A program made the position numbers and the translations under genes. Positions 1 through 7,810 of a DNA stretch of 64,000 nt are shown piece after piece. Below the pieces are notes generated by a model. The model was not told the DNA's origin. It searched no databases and was given only the letters and a program-made list of their open reading frames with translations. Position 1 is the first letter of the stretch. Each line of letters starts with the position of its first letter. Source of the DNA: Kaistella flava (ex Peng et al. 2021) (GTDB taxonomy: Bacteria; Bacteroidota; Bacteroidia; Flavobacteriales; Weeksellaceae); contig NZ_CP040442.1 in the NCBI RefSeq assembly GCF_015191005.1, positions 1,612,001-1,676,000 of the forward strand, written 5' to 3'.

Positions 1-262
1 CCGCCAAATGATCGACACACGATTTTATGATCATGTTATTAGATTCTGTCCCACAAGAAGTAAAAATTATTTCTGCCGGAGTCACTTTTAGATAATCTGC
101 AACATCTCTTCTTACGTTTTCGATCAGTATTTTAGCTTCCTGACCAAGACTATGAGTTGATGACGGGTTACCATAATTGTTTTTCAAAACATCTACCATT
201 GCATCGATAACCTCCTCGGAGAGCGGCGTAGTCGCAGCATTATCCAAATAAATTTTATTCAT
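1..262 (-). CDS. Cysteine desulfurase (NifS/IscS type), C-terminus off window
   Basis: Only the first 87 codons lie inside the window; the gene runs off the left edge. The translation opens MNKIYLDNAATTPLSEEV, the class V aminotransferase start of PLP-dependent cysteine desulfurases, which take sulfur from L-cysteine for Fe-S cluster and thio-cofactor synthesis. YLDNAATTP and the downstream GNPSSTHSLG and FTSCGTESNN stretches are the hallmark N-terminal blocks (substrate loop and PLP phosphate contacts). The PLP lysine and the active-site cysteine are beyond the edge. ATG at 262 is the only start that keeps the full family N-terminus. It lies 39 nt behind the HAD gene on the same strand and may be the last gene of that operon. 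Whether it is IscS- or NifS-like cannot be decided from this fragment. Confidence 0.85.
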   Translation of the reverse strand, partial: MNKIYLDNAATTPLSEEVIDAMVDVLKNNYGNPSSTHSLGQEAKILIENVRRDVADYLKVTPAEIIFTSCGTESNNMIIKSCVDHLA

Positions 263-301
263 TTTTACTTTTACTTTTTTAGATTTTTTCAGAGTTTAAA
301 A

Positions 302-889
302 TTAATGAAAAAATTTAAACTGACCTTCATTTGCCCAATCTAACATTTCTTTATCGCCAGAAGTATCTCCAAAAGCGATGGTTTTATCATATTTTTTACC
401 CGAAATGATTTCCTTAATTCTATTTACTTTTTCAATTCCATTACAGTTATTTCCAACAAAATTGCCGGTGAAAATATCATTTTTAAACTCTGCCTGCGTT
501 GCAACGAGATTCATTTTAAATTGATCTGCAAAAGGTTTCACCCAAATATCAAGCGAGGCAGAAACGATGTAACAATCCGTATGAGTATGATCGATATTTT
601 TAATGAAATCCAAAGCATTTCCTCTAACAATTTCAGGATAATATTGTTCAAAAAACTGCTGTGATTTTTTTTCAATTTTCGCTTTAGATTGACCTTTAAG
701 AATGGAAGAAATAAAACTCTTCTTCACTTTCTCAGCATCTAAAAGTTTCATTTTCAACAAAGTAAAAAGCGGAATATGTTTAATAAACTGAATTCTAAAT
801 TTCGAAGCATTATAAAATTTAAGATACAGAAACATGGTGTCACTGTATGTTAACGTTCCATCAAAATCAAAGCAATATAATTTTTTCAT
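302..889 (-). CDS. HAD-IB family phosphatase, candidate polyprenyl-phosphoribose phosphatase
   Basis: A 195-residue HAD-superfamily subfamily IB hydrolase. Motif I is DFDGTLT (nucleophile Asp8, acid/base Asp10), motif II is the serine in YIVSASLD near residue 110, and motif IV is GDTSGDKEML close to the C-terminus. The helical cap between motifs I and II is of the phosphoserine-phosphatase type. No signal peptide is seen, so it should be cytoplasmic. It is fourth in a run that begins with UbiA-, DprE1- and DprE2-like genes. In mycobacteria the same pathway needs a phosphatase that removes the 5-phosphate from decaprenyl-phosphoryl-phosphoribose, and this enzyme could fill that step here (inference). 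A general small-molecule phosphatase role remains possible. Confidence 0.8.
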   Translation of the reverse strand: MKKLYCFDFDGTLTYSDTMFLYLKFYNASKFRIQFIKHIPLFTLLKMKLLDAEKVKKSFISSILKGQSKAKIEKKSQQFFEQYYPEIVRGNALDFIKNIDHTHTDCYIVSASLDIWVKPFADQFKMNLVATQAEFKNDIFTGNFVGNNCNGIEKVNRIKEIISGKKYDKTIAFGDTSGDKEMLDWANEGQFKFFH

Positions 890-947
890 TATTTAAAAAT
901 TCAGTATCAATTAATTCTCTGTAAACTACAAATTATCTTTTATAGTA

Positions 948-1673
948 TTAAAGTTTTAATTTCTTAAAAATAAACTCTGGAATATTTTTAATAATCAACA
1001 TGATAACGCTCCAAATCGGTAAGACATAAACAATGTTTTTCTTGCTTTTATAGGCTTTATAAATTGCTTCTGCTGCTTGTTTTGGGCTTGCAGTTAATTT
1101 GGGATTCAGCGGTAAACCTTCCGTCATTTTAGTTGCCATAAAACCAGGCTTTACCGTAAGAACATGAACTTTATTGGCAAACAGATAATTTCTTAATCCA
1201 CTTAAGTAAGCAGTTAAACCTGCTTTTGCACTTCCGTAAATAAAATTACTTTGTCGTCCGCGTTCACCAGCAACAGAAGAAAGTACGATCATTGTTCCTG
1301 ATCTTTGTCGCTCCATTTTATTGGCAAAGAAATTAAGAACTGGAATTAATTTCGCATAATTGATATCGATGATTTTCTCCGTATTTCTATTATCGTAAAG
1401 TCCTTCTTCGGTACCTTCACCAAGATATCCTGTTGCGCAAAAAAGAAGTTCAGAATCAATTTCGTCAAAAGTCGTATAATCGATTGGTTTCAATAAATCG
1501 AGTTCGATAATCTCTGATTGCTGAACAAATTTCACCTCAAGATGTTTTGCAAATTTCTCTGTGGTTTCTTTGTTAGAAGTGAAAAGATATATTTTCGAAA
1601 ATTTGTCACCGGCACTTAAAGTCTTCTCAACAAATGCCTGTGCAACTTCTGAATTGCTTCCTAAAACGATCAT
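948..1673 (-). CDS. SDR reductase, DprE2-like (decaprenylphosphoryl-2-keto-ribose reductase)
   Basis: A 241-residue short-chain dehydrogenase. It has an N-terminal nucleotide-binding turn (VLGSNSEVAQAF), a catalytic serine block VLSSVAGERGRQSNF, and Tyr-x3-Lys in YGSAKAG. From SSVAGER to the C-terminal IPEFIFKK block it reads closely like mycobacterial DprE2 (recalled SSVAGERVRRSNFVYGSTKAGL and a matching hydrophobic tail), more than like a generic SDR. DprE2 reduces the 2-keto intermediate made by DprE1 to the D-arabinosyl polyprenyl phosphate with NAD(P)H. The C-terminal hydrophobic segment (about 218-236) suggests membrane association. The DprE1-like gene ends 59 nt upstream on the same strand, so co-transcription is likely. 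Assignment rests on motif similarity and context. Confidence 0.8.
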   Translation of the reverse strand: MIVLGSNSEVAQAFVEKTLSAGDKFSKIYLFTSNKETTEKFAKHLEVKFVQQSEIIELDLLKPIDYTTFDEIDSELLFCATGYLGEGTEEGLYDNRNTEKIIDINYAKLIPVLNFFANKMERQRSGTMIVLSSVAGERGRQSNFIYGSAKAGLTAYLSGLRNYLFANKVHVLTVKPGFMATKMTEGLPLNPKLTASPKQAAEAIYKAYKSKKNIVYVLPIWSVIMLIIKNIPEFIFKKLKL

Positions 1674-1732
1674 AGTTTATTTTGTAATTTCTGGATATGA
1701 ATTTCTGGATAGAATTATCTTCTGAAAATTCA

Positions 1733-3046
1733 TTAGTTATTTTGAATTCTCTTTTGCTGCATCGAAACAAATTTCGGATTCTGAACATTTTGCAGATAAT
1801 TCGTCAATGATGATTTGCTCATCGAATCTTTGGTTAAATAAATTCTGCCGCCAAATTCCTCTACGATATCGTCAAGTTGAGCTACCAGTTTCTTCAATTT
1901 TTTATTGACTTTAAAATCCAAAGCCAAAGTATAACCTTCCATCGGAAAGGAATTGTATGCTTCTACATTGTCTTTACCGAACAATTTTAAGACAGCGAGG
2001 AAAGATCCGTTTCCACTTTTAGCGATGGTTTCCAGAATCTTCTTCATTCCTTCTTTACCTTTCTCTTTTGGAATGACCATTTGATATTGAATAAAACCAT
2101 TTTTACCATAAATCCGATTCCAGTCACTGACCACATCCAGAGGATAAAAAAACGTTTCGTAATGCACGAAATTTTTGATTTCTTTTTTACGCTGCTTACT
2201 GTAATACAAGTAGTTAAATAATTTAACCGTCAAATTATTTAAAATAAAATTGGGAAGATAGAAAGGAATTGAGGGACTGTTGATTTTCTTTAGCTTTAAA
2301 GAATTTTCCTGTAATTTCTTGGGCAATTCATGTTTAAAAGCATGCTCGCCGCGCATCATAATACTTCTCCCTAAATTTTTATCTTTTTGAAGACAATCAA
2401 TCCAAGCAACATTATACGTCCAAGATTCACTTTCATCAAATAATTTAAAAATCTCATCTAAATTTTCTGCTTTGATGCTTTCTTGACGAATATAAGTGCT
2501 TTCAATATTTTTTAATTTAAATTTTGCCGAGAGGATAATTCCGGTTAATCCCATTCCACCAATTGTTGACCAGAATTTATCAGCATTCTCAGTTTTGGAA
2601 CAATTTAGGATTTCTCCTTTTTCGTTCATTAAAGAAAATTCGATTACATATTCTGAAAAACAACCTTCTGCATGATGATTTTTACCATGAACATCGGAAG
2701 CGATTGCACCACCAACCGTAATAAATTTAGTGCCTGGAGTTATAAAAAGAAAATAACCTTGAGGAACGATTACTTCTAAAACATCCGAAAGCAAGACGCC
2801 GGACTCACATTCAATGATTCCATTTAAACGGTCGAAACTGATGAATTTATTTAGTCTTTTGGTAGAAAATATATTTTCAGAAAGTGCTGCGTCACCGTAA
2901 CATCTGCCATTTCCTCTGGCTATGATATCATGATTATGGCGGACGTAATCTCTAATTTTAGCAGACGAATCTTCGGACTTCATTTCCTTTTCCACCACTG
3001 GGAAATTTCCCCAATTCGTTACGGTCTGTTTATAATTTGGTTTCAT
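1733..3046 (-). CDS. FAD-dependent oxidase, DprE1-like (polyprenylphosphoryl-ribose 2-oxidase)
   Basis: A 437-residue PCMH-type FAD protein. The N-terminal FAD domain carries RGNGRCYGD, PGT..TVGGAIASDVHGKNHH (His120 equivalent to Mycobacterium His132) and GGMGLTGII. The C-terminal substrate domain carries FIQYQMVIP and IYLTKDS, with Lys406 matching catalytic Lys418. These blocks follow mycobacterial DprE1, which oxidises the ribose 2-OH of polyprenylphosphoryl-ribose as the first half of an epimerisation to arabinose. The cysteine targeted by benzothiazinones (Cys387) is Ala375 here. I chose ATG 3046 over the longer frame from 3085: it gives an ATGA overlap with the ubiA-like stop and removes a non-homologous 13-residue extension. 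The enzyme should act at the inner membrane with the neighbouring reductase. Confidence 0.85.
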   Translation of the reverse strand: MKPNYKQTVTNWGNFPVVEKEMKSEDSSAKIRDYVRHNHDIIARGNGRCYGDAALSENIFSTKRLNKFISFDRLNGIIECESGVLLSDVLEVIVPQGYFLFITPGTKFITVGGAIASDVHGKNHHAEGCFSEYVIEFSLMNEKGEILNCSKTENADKFWSTIGGMGLTGIILSAKFKLKNIESTYIRQESIKAENLDEIFKLFDESESWTYNVAWIDCLQKDKNLGRSIMMRGEHAFKHELPKKLQENSLKLKKINSPSIPFYLPNFILNNLTVKLFNYLYYSKQRKKEIKNFVHYETFFYPLDVVSDWNRIYGKNGFIQYQMVIPKEKGKEGMKKILETIAKSGNGSFLAVLKLFGKDNVEAYNSFPMEGYTLALDFKVNKKLKKLVAQLDDIVEEFGGRIYLTKDSMSKSSLTNYLQNVQNPKFVSMQQKRIQNN

Positions 3047-3930
3047 TTCTTGAAATAAATTTGTAATAAAAACGCCGCCAACCAAAGCACTAAGGTGACT
3101 TGAATGTATCTGTCTTTGTAAATAATTTTGGTAGGAGATTCGGTTTTGTTATAAACCAAAGTTTGCTGTAAATAGCGTAAAAAAGCAAATACAACAAAGA
3201 TTACCGTATAAAAAACTCTTGGATGGAATCGCTGCTGCACTTCTGGAGAAAGCGTAAACATCAAGTAACATACGATTGCTAAAGCACAACTGATAGAAAG
3301 TGCAATATCCGCGAACTGTACATTATAGCCGTCGAGTGATTTTCTTGTTCTACCTGATATTTGAGCATTAATGAGTTCTCCTCTTCTTTTACCAATTGCT
3401 AAAACTAACGCCAAAACAAATGTCAGCAAAATTGCCCATTGTGAAATTAAAATTCCGGTTGCGTAACCGCCAGCTAAAACCCGAAGGACAAAACCAATCG
3501 AAATAATCATGACATCAACTATTGCAACGTGTTTTAATTTAAACGTATATGCTAAATTCATGACGAAATAAAAACCTACAATACTTGCAAATTTCCAGAG
3601 ATTATCTAATAAGAAATCTCTGCTCAGGAACATTAAAACAAAAATCAAAGTCAACAAAATCACTAAAATAATCTTAGCTTTTGATTTTGAAATTTCTCCA
3701 CTTGCTAACGGACGGTCTTTTTTTTCCGGATGTTTTCTATCGGATTCGATATCTGAATAATCATTAATGATATAAATACTACTCGCTACCAGAGAAAAAA
3801 TAATAAAAGCAAAAACACTTTTTAGCAATAAGTCATAATGGGTAATATTTCCCGAAAAAAATAGCGGTAAGAAAACAAATAGATTTTTGACCCATTGCTC
3901 TACGCGAAGCAGTTTTAAATATTTCTTCAT
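3043..3930 (-). CDS. UbiA-family prenyltransferase, DPPR synthase-like
   Basis: A 295-residue integral membrane UbiA-family protein with about eight or nine hydrophobic segments. The first aspartate motif is NDYSDIESDRKHP, followed by KKDRPLASG. That NDxxDxxxDxxHP...RP pattern is characteristic of decaprenyl-phosphate phosphoribosyltransferase (Rv3806c type), rather than of ubiquinone or heme O enzymes. The reaction joins PRPP and polyprenyl phosphate to give polyprenylphosphoryl-5-phosphoribose. It opens the operon: an OmpA-gene terminator hairpin lies just upstream at 3976-3993, and its TGA overlaps the DprE1-like ATG. A 4-hydroxybenzoate prenyltransferase is less likely from motif and neighbours. 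Confidence 0.85.
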   Translation of the reverse strand: MKKYLKLLRVEQWVKNLFVFLPLFFSGNITHYDLLLKSVFAFIIFSLVASSIYIINDYSDIESDRKHPEKKDRPLASGEISKSKAKIILVILLTLIFVLMFLSRDFLLDNLWKFASIVGFYFVMNLAYTFKLKHVAIVDVMIISIGFVLRVLAGGYATGILISQWAILLTFVLALVLAIGKRRGELINAQISGRTRKSLDGYNVQFADIALSISCALAIVCYLMFTLSPEVQQRFHPRVFYTVIFVVFAFLRYLQQTLVYNKTESPTKIIYKDRYIQVTLVLWLAAFLLQIYFKK

Positions 3931-3975
3931 TCATGTAAAATTCAGTTGTAAAATTAGTGAATTTTAAATAAAAAA

Positions 3976-3993
3976 AATCCGCCGAAGCGGATT
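3976..3993 (-). terminator. Rho-independent terminator of the OmpA lipoprotein gene
   Basis: Perfect 7-bp stem AATCCGC/GCGGATT with a CGAA loop, followed on the minus strand by a T-run. It lies 30 nt past the OmpA-type stop codon and before the ubiA-like gene, so it separates the two transcription units. Confidence 0.75.
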
Positions 3994-4022
3994 GTAAATT
4001 CTGGAATATGATTTAAAACGTA

Positions 4023-4715
4023 CTAGTTATTACCAGCTGCATTAATCATATTTTCATTTGCTGTAATTGCAAATTCTACTCTTCTGTTTTGTGCTCTACC
4101 AGCATCGGTATCATTGGTAGCAACTGGATCAGCTTCACCCATTCCCATCGTATTCATTCTACTTGAAGAAACACCTTTAGATGCTAAGTAGCTTTTTACT
4201 GCCGCAGCTCTTCTGTCAGAAAGGGAAAGGTTATAAGAGTCGGTTCCTTTACTATCTGTATATCCGTAAATATTAATATTGGTATCTGGATTATTTGCTA
4301 AAACGGTAGCTAATTTATTAAGATTTACTTTTGCATCAGAGGTAAGGTCTGATGAATTAAATGCAAAGTTAACCATGTTTTCTTTCATCGTTACTTTGAT
4401 TCCTTCCCCTACTCTTTCAACTTCTGCTCCTGGTAAAGTTTCTTTGATTTCTTTGGCTTGTTTATCCATTTTGTTACCGATAACGTTACCGGCTACTCCA
4501 CCAACTACTCCACCAAGAACAGCTCCCAGAGGTGCGTTTCTACCTCTACCTAAATTATTTCCAAGAACTCCACCTAATACTGCTCCTGCGGCAGCACCGA
4601 TTACAGTTCCTTTTTGTTGATTATTTGAGTTTTTTACTGCTTCACAACTGGTCATTGTCAACATTGATGCTGAGATAAACAAAGCTGCGATGTTTGTTTT
4701 ATTAAAAATTTTCAT
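4023..4715 (-). CDS. OmpA-family lipoprotein with glycine-zipper domain
   Basis: A 230-residue lipoprotein. The signal peptide ends in a lipobox (LTMTSC, Cys24). A glycine-zipper membrane region follows at about 37-83 (GAAAGAVLGGVLG and GAVLGGVVGGVAGN repeats), then an OmpA C-terminal peptidoglycan-binding domain at about 110-220 with FNSSDLT, YTDSKGTDSYN, LSDRRAAAV and RVEFAI. Such proteins tether the outer membrane to peptidoglycan. The lipocalin-like lipoprotein gene lies 19 nt upstream on the same strand, so the pair probably forms a short operon ending in the hairpin at 3976-3993. Family membership is clear; the exact role in this organism is not. Confidence 0.9.
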   Translation of the reverse strand: MKIFNKTNIAALFISASMLTMTSCEAVKNSNNQQKGTVIGAAAGAVLGGVLGNNLGRGRNAPLGAVLGGVVGGVAGNVIGNKMDKQAKEIKETLPGAEVERVGEGIKVTMKENMVNFAFNSSDLTSDAKVNLNKLATVLANNPDTNINIYGYTDSKGTDSYNLSLSDRRAAAVKSYLASKGVSSSRMNTMGMGEADPVATNDTDAGRAQNRRVEFAITANENMINAAGNN

Positions 4716-4734
4716 AAGTTTATTTTTGATATTA

Positions 4735-5214
4735 TTATTTCATTGAAGTTCTTTCGAAGTTGTAAACAACTCTTACATTGTCTCCACCTGAAGGAATATT
4801 TTGTTCCAGACTAAATTGATCTGCGGTTTGACTAATTAAATTTAATGAATATCCAGCAGTGACCGCTTTTGCTTTAGTGCCTTCCATTAATTTTTTGAAT
4901 TTGAATTCATTACCATTGGTTACTTCAAACTTAATTGGCTGCATTACACTTGGGCAATCTCCACCACCATTTATGGTGTAAGAACCTGTCCAGTTATTTG
5001 GAACCAATTTCCAGTGACTACCAACAAAACATTGTGCATCTGCACCTTCGTCAAATGGCTTTACTTTATAATTGTTGTCATAGTTCACACTGGTAATTTG
5101 CCAGTCACCTTTCAATTTTAAAAAATCTGCCCGGTCTGACTGAGCTGTTTTTGCTGTAGAACATGAAACAGTCATTGCTGCTCCGATAATTCCTGCTAAT
5201 AATAAATTTTTCAT
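4735..5214 (-). CDS. Lipocalin-like lipoprotein
   Basis: A 159-residue protein with a lipoprotein signal peptide (MTVSC, Cys18). After a short linker comes KLKGDWQITSVNYD, the GxW opening strand of lipocalin-like domains, and an alternating beta pattern to the end. Two further cysteines (in ADAQCF and GGDCPS) could form a disulfide. It is likely exposed in the periplasm or at the outer membrane and may bind a small hydrophobic ligand, but no ligand can be named. It sits directly upstream of the OmpA-type lipoprotein with 19 nt between them. Function is inferred from fold only. Confidence 0.75.
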   Translation of the reverse strand: MKNLLLAGIIGAAMTVSCSTAKTAQSDRADFLKLKGDWQITSVNYDNNYKVKPFDEGADAQCFVGSHWKLVPNNWTGSYTINGGGDCPSVMQPIKFEVTNGNEFKFKKLMEGTKAKAVTAGYSLNLISQTADQFSLEQNIPSGGDNVRVVYNFERTSMK

Positions 5215-5278
5215 AGTCGTGATAATTAATTATTTTAGAAGTACAAAAAACCGTGCCAATTAAATTAAAACACAAAAA

Positions 5279-5298
5279 AAACCCGAATTATCGGGTTT
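5279..5298 (-). terminator. Terminator of the subtilase gene
   Basis: Perfect 8-bp stem AAACCCGA/TCGGGTTT with an ATTA loop and a T-run on the minus strand, 22 nt past the S8 peptidase stop. Confidence 0.8.
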
Positions 5299-5320
5299 TA
5301 ACTATATGAATTTAATCATA

Positions 5321-7048
5321 TTACTTTTTAACAGCTTTTCTTTTAACAGCTTTTTTCTTTATGGTAGAAGGTTTTGCTTTCAAAGGAGCTGAATTAGCTG
5401 AGGCTTTGTAGAAGTGAGTGTAAGCATATTCTGCTGCTTTTTTCAAATCGATTACTCCACCCGCTTCAGAAATCATATCGAATCTGTTATTGGTATTGGA
5501 ATTAATCATTGCATTCACAGTGGACTTATTTGAGGTCTTCACTAATGACTCAATCATTTCAGCTGGAGTTAAATTTGGCATATAAGCAAGTAAAACAGCT
5601 GCAGCACCTGCAACTACTGGAGATGCCATTGAAGTACCTTGAAGATATTCATATTTACCATCTGGTACAGTAGAATAAATTTTTTCACCTGGTGCAAATA
5701 CGTCAACCAATTTTTTATTATAATTGGAGAAACCAGCTCTTAAAAACTCATTATCATTGGTAGAAGCTCCTACAACAATCATATTATTAATAAAAGGTTT
5801 TGGGTCGGTAACATTTTTAAAGTTCGTTGGAAAGTAAACGTGTTCAGCGATGTCCTCATTTTCGTTTCCAGCAGCTTTCACTAAAAGAACTCCTTTAGAT
5901 TCTGCATATTTGAAGGCATCCCAAACAACATCTTTTCCTGGCGAAACTGGTTTACCAAAACTCATATTTAATATTCTCGCACCATTATCTACGGCATATC
6001 GAATCGCGTTTGCAACATCTTTATCTCGTTCATCACCATTTGGAACTGCACGAACCGTCATGATTTTCGCGACTTTATAACCTACTCCATATTGCACCTC
6101 ATTTCCTTGAGGAAGACCGGCAATGATTCCAGCAACGTGAGTTCCGTGTTGTGCATCTGGACCTTTGTAGTGGTTATTACCATAATTTTTTTCAGCATAA
6201 TCGTCATAATGATCTCCAACGATTGAAGCTCTTGGATCATAATCCAAATTATATTGTTTCAAAGCTTGTGGCTCATAATAATCCAAAGCTTCTTTCATCT
6301 GAGCTTCTAAAAACTTCTGCACTTCAGCTGGAGATTTTCCTGCAACAGACGGATCTTTACTAATTTGTCCTAAAACTTGAGCAGCCATCGCCTGTTCTGG
6401 TGTTGTTGGTTTAATTGAAACTACAACATCCGGAGTTAGATTTTGACCGTTTAACATTGCGATCATTGAAGGAATCATGTCTGAAATCCTCTTATAGGTT
6501 TCGTAATTCTGTTTTGCCTCAACGCTTTTTTTGGTGAAAATTTCTTTTGACTTCATGTACATGTCAAACTCTGCCGGCATTTTTGCTTGATTCGCTTTGT
6601 TCTGTGCAGAATTTGGTCCTTCAAAAACCGACTGGTATTTTTTAACAACACGAGTTACCTCCATGTTATCTACATCGATATCACCGTTTTTTCCACCAAT
6701 GAAATTCCAGCCGTAGATGTCGTCGATATAACCATTCCCGTCATCATCAATCCCATTACCTGGAATTTCATTCACGTTTCTCCACATATTTTTGATAAGA
6801 CCTGGATGTTCAACATCTACTCCACTATCTAAAACTCCAACAATTACTGGTTTTGGTTTTAAGCCTTTTGATTCTAAATATTTGTAAGCATTCTGAGTAT
6901 TTACGCCATAAACATTAGATGATGCAAAATCCTGATGATACCAAGTCATCAAATTTTTATCTTGCATTGGATCTAACGGAGCAGCAGTTTGTTGCGCAAA
7001 AACTGCAAAGCCGGTCATAAAATACGCGGCAATTAATATCTTCTTCAT
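5321..7048 (-). CDS. Secreted S8 (subtilisin-family) serine peptidase
   Basis: A 575-residue exported subtilase. The signal peptide is about residues 1-19 (cut near AVFAQQ). The catalytic triad is Asp74 in VLDSGVD, His301 in HGTHVAG and Ser473 in GTSMASP. About 225 residues separate Asp from His, far more than in classical subtilisins; the extra segment at roughly 115-290 is polar and helix-rich and includes a probable calcium loop (GIDDDGNGYIDD). The C-terminus is a lysine-rich tail after residue 550 with no type IX sorting domain visible, so it may stay in the periplasm or at the surface. The WbqC gene ends 1 nt upstream on the same strand, suggesting co-transcription. Confidence 0.9.
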   Translation of the reverse strand: MKKILIAAYFMTGFAVFAQQTAAPLDPMQDKNLMTWYHQDFASSNVYGVNTQNAYKYLESKGLKPKPVIVGVLDSGVDVEHPGLIKNMWRNVNEIPGNGIDDDGNGYIDDIYGWNFIGGKNGDIDVDNMEVTRVVKKYQSVFEGPNSAQNKANQAKMPAEFDMYMKSKEIFTKKSVEAKQNYETYKRISDMIPSMIAMLNGQNLTPDVVVSIKPTTPEQAMAAQVLGQISKDPSVAGKSPAEVQKFLEAQMKEALDYYEPQALKQYNLDYDPRASIVGDHYDDYAEKNYGNNHYKGPDAQHGTHVAGIIAGLPQGNEVQYGVGYKVAKIMTVRAVPNGDERDKDVANAIRYAVDNGARILNMSFGKPVSPGKDVVWDAFKYAESKGVLLVKAAGNENEDIAEHVYFPTNFKNVTDPKPFINNMIVVGASTNDNEFLRAGFSNYNKKLVDVFAPGEKIYSTVPDGKYEYLQGTSMASPVVAGAAAVLLAYMPNLTPAEMIESLVKTSNKSTVNAMINSNTNNRFDMISEAGGVIDLKKAAEYAYTHFYKASANSAPLKAKPSTIKKKAVKRKAVKK

Positions 7049-7049
7049 C

Positions 7050-7661
7050 TTATTTAAGTTTAATATTTCTAATATAGGTCATCGATTCTGGGCCTTTGTT
7101 ACAAATAAGGTCAATTATAGATAAGTCTTCTAAAAAACCATACTTATCTGAAAAAGACTGATAATAGTCTTCCATTTGAAAAGCGGTTTCTGATTTTGCT
7201 GAAAACTGATCTCGATAACTGAGTTCCTTTGGCTCTTTGAAGAACTCCTCATTCAAAGAATATGCCTTTTCTGTTTTCAGAATTTTCTGAATCACTTTTA
7301 AAGCATTAAGATTAAATTCTAATAATGAAGTTGATTTAAAATTAAAAATTCCCTCCAGTTGATCTTCGTAATAATCGAAATACGGAGAAGATTGATAAGC
7401 GGTCTTTATGGACTTCCAGTGAAGTTGTTGCCACTTATCCCGTGTTGAAGTTTGAATATCTTTTAACAACCGACTTCCGCTATGATTCATTGGAATGATC
7501 AATGATAGCTTCCCATTTGCTCCATAGATATTGGCTCTGTTTCGAAAGGTTTGTTTGGGGAAACTTTCGTACTGTTCGAAAATAATCTCTGCATCTTCTT
7601 GTAAAAAAATGGAAAACCACGAAACTGGTGGAAGATAAAATACAGGTAATAAAATGGCCAT
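7050..7661 (-). CDS. WbqC-family protein
   Basis: A 203-residue WbqC-like protein. The N-terminal block (FYLPPVSWFSIFLQ, then TFRNRANIYGANGKLSLIIP) is typical of this family, which is found in polysaccharide and envelope loci of many Bacteroidota. The family has been linked to O-antigen gene clusters, but the reaction is not established. No signal peptide is evident, so it is probably cytoplasmic. It stands first in a possible two-gene unit with the subtilase (1-nt gap), a pairing whose meaning is not obvious. Confidence 0.8.
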   Translation of the reverse strand: MAILLPVFYLPPVSWFSIFLQEDAEIIFEQYESFPKQTFRNRANIYGANGKLSLIIPMNHSGSRLLKDIQTSTRDKWQQLHWKSIKTAYQSSPYFDYYEDQLEGIFNFKSTSLLEFNLNALKVIQKILKTEKAYSLNEEFFKEPKELSYRDQFSAKSETAFQMEDYYQSFSDKYGFLEDLSIIDLICNKGPESMTYIRNIKLK

Positions 7662-7726
7662 TGTTATAATACTATTTTTGTTAAAAACGTGCTGCTAAAA
7701 GTCAAATGAATGGTTATCCCAAAACA

Positions 7727-7764
7727 GGAAAGAATAAATTATACGTTTATAATTTATTCTTTCC
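7727..7764. repeat. Perfect 17-bp inverted repeat (hairpin) downstream of lepB
   Basis: Arms at 7727-7743 and 7748-7764 are exact reverse complements with a 4-nt loop CGTT. It lies between the lepB end and the WbqC start. The stem is AT-rich and no long T-run follows it on the minus strand, so it may be a transcription stop, an mRNA 3-prime end protector, or an unrelated palindrome. Confidence 0.7.
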
Positions 7765-7810
7765 TAAAAAGTTTTTCAATATTCAACAACTCTTGATTGG
7801 TGAACTGAAT

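Noticed and set aside
4279..4620. 113-residue plus-strand ORF antisense to the OmpA lipoprotein
   Set aside because: It is the mirror of the glycine-zipper coding region and has no independent start signal.
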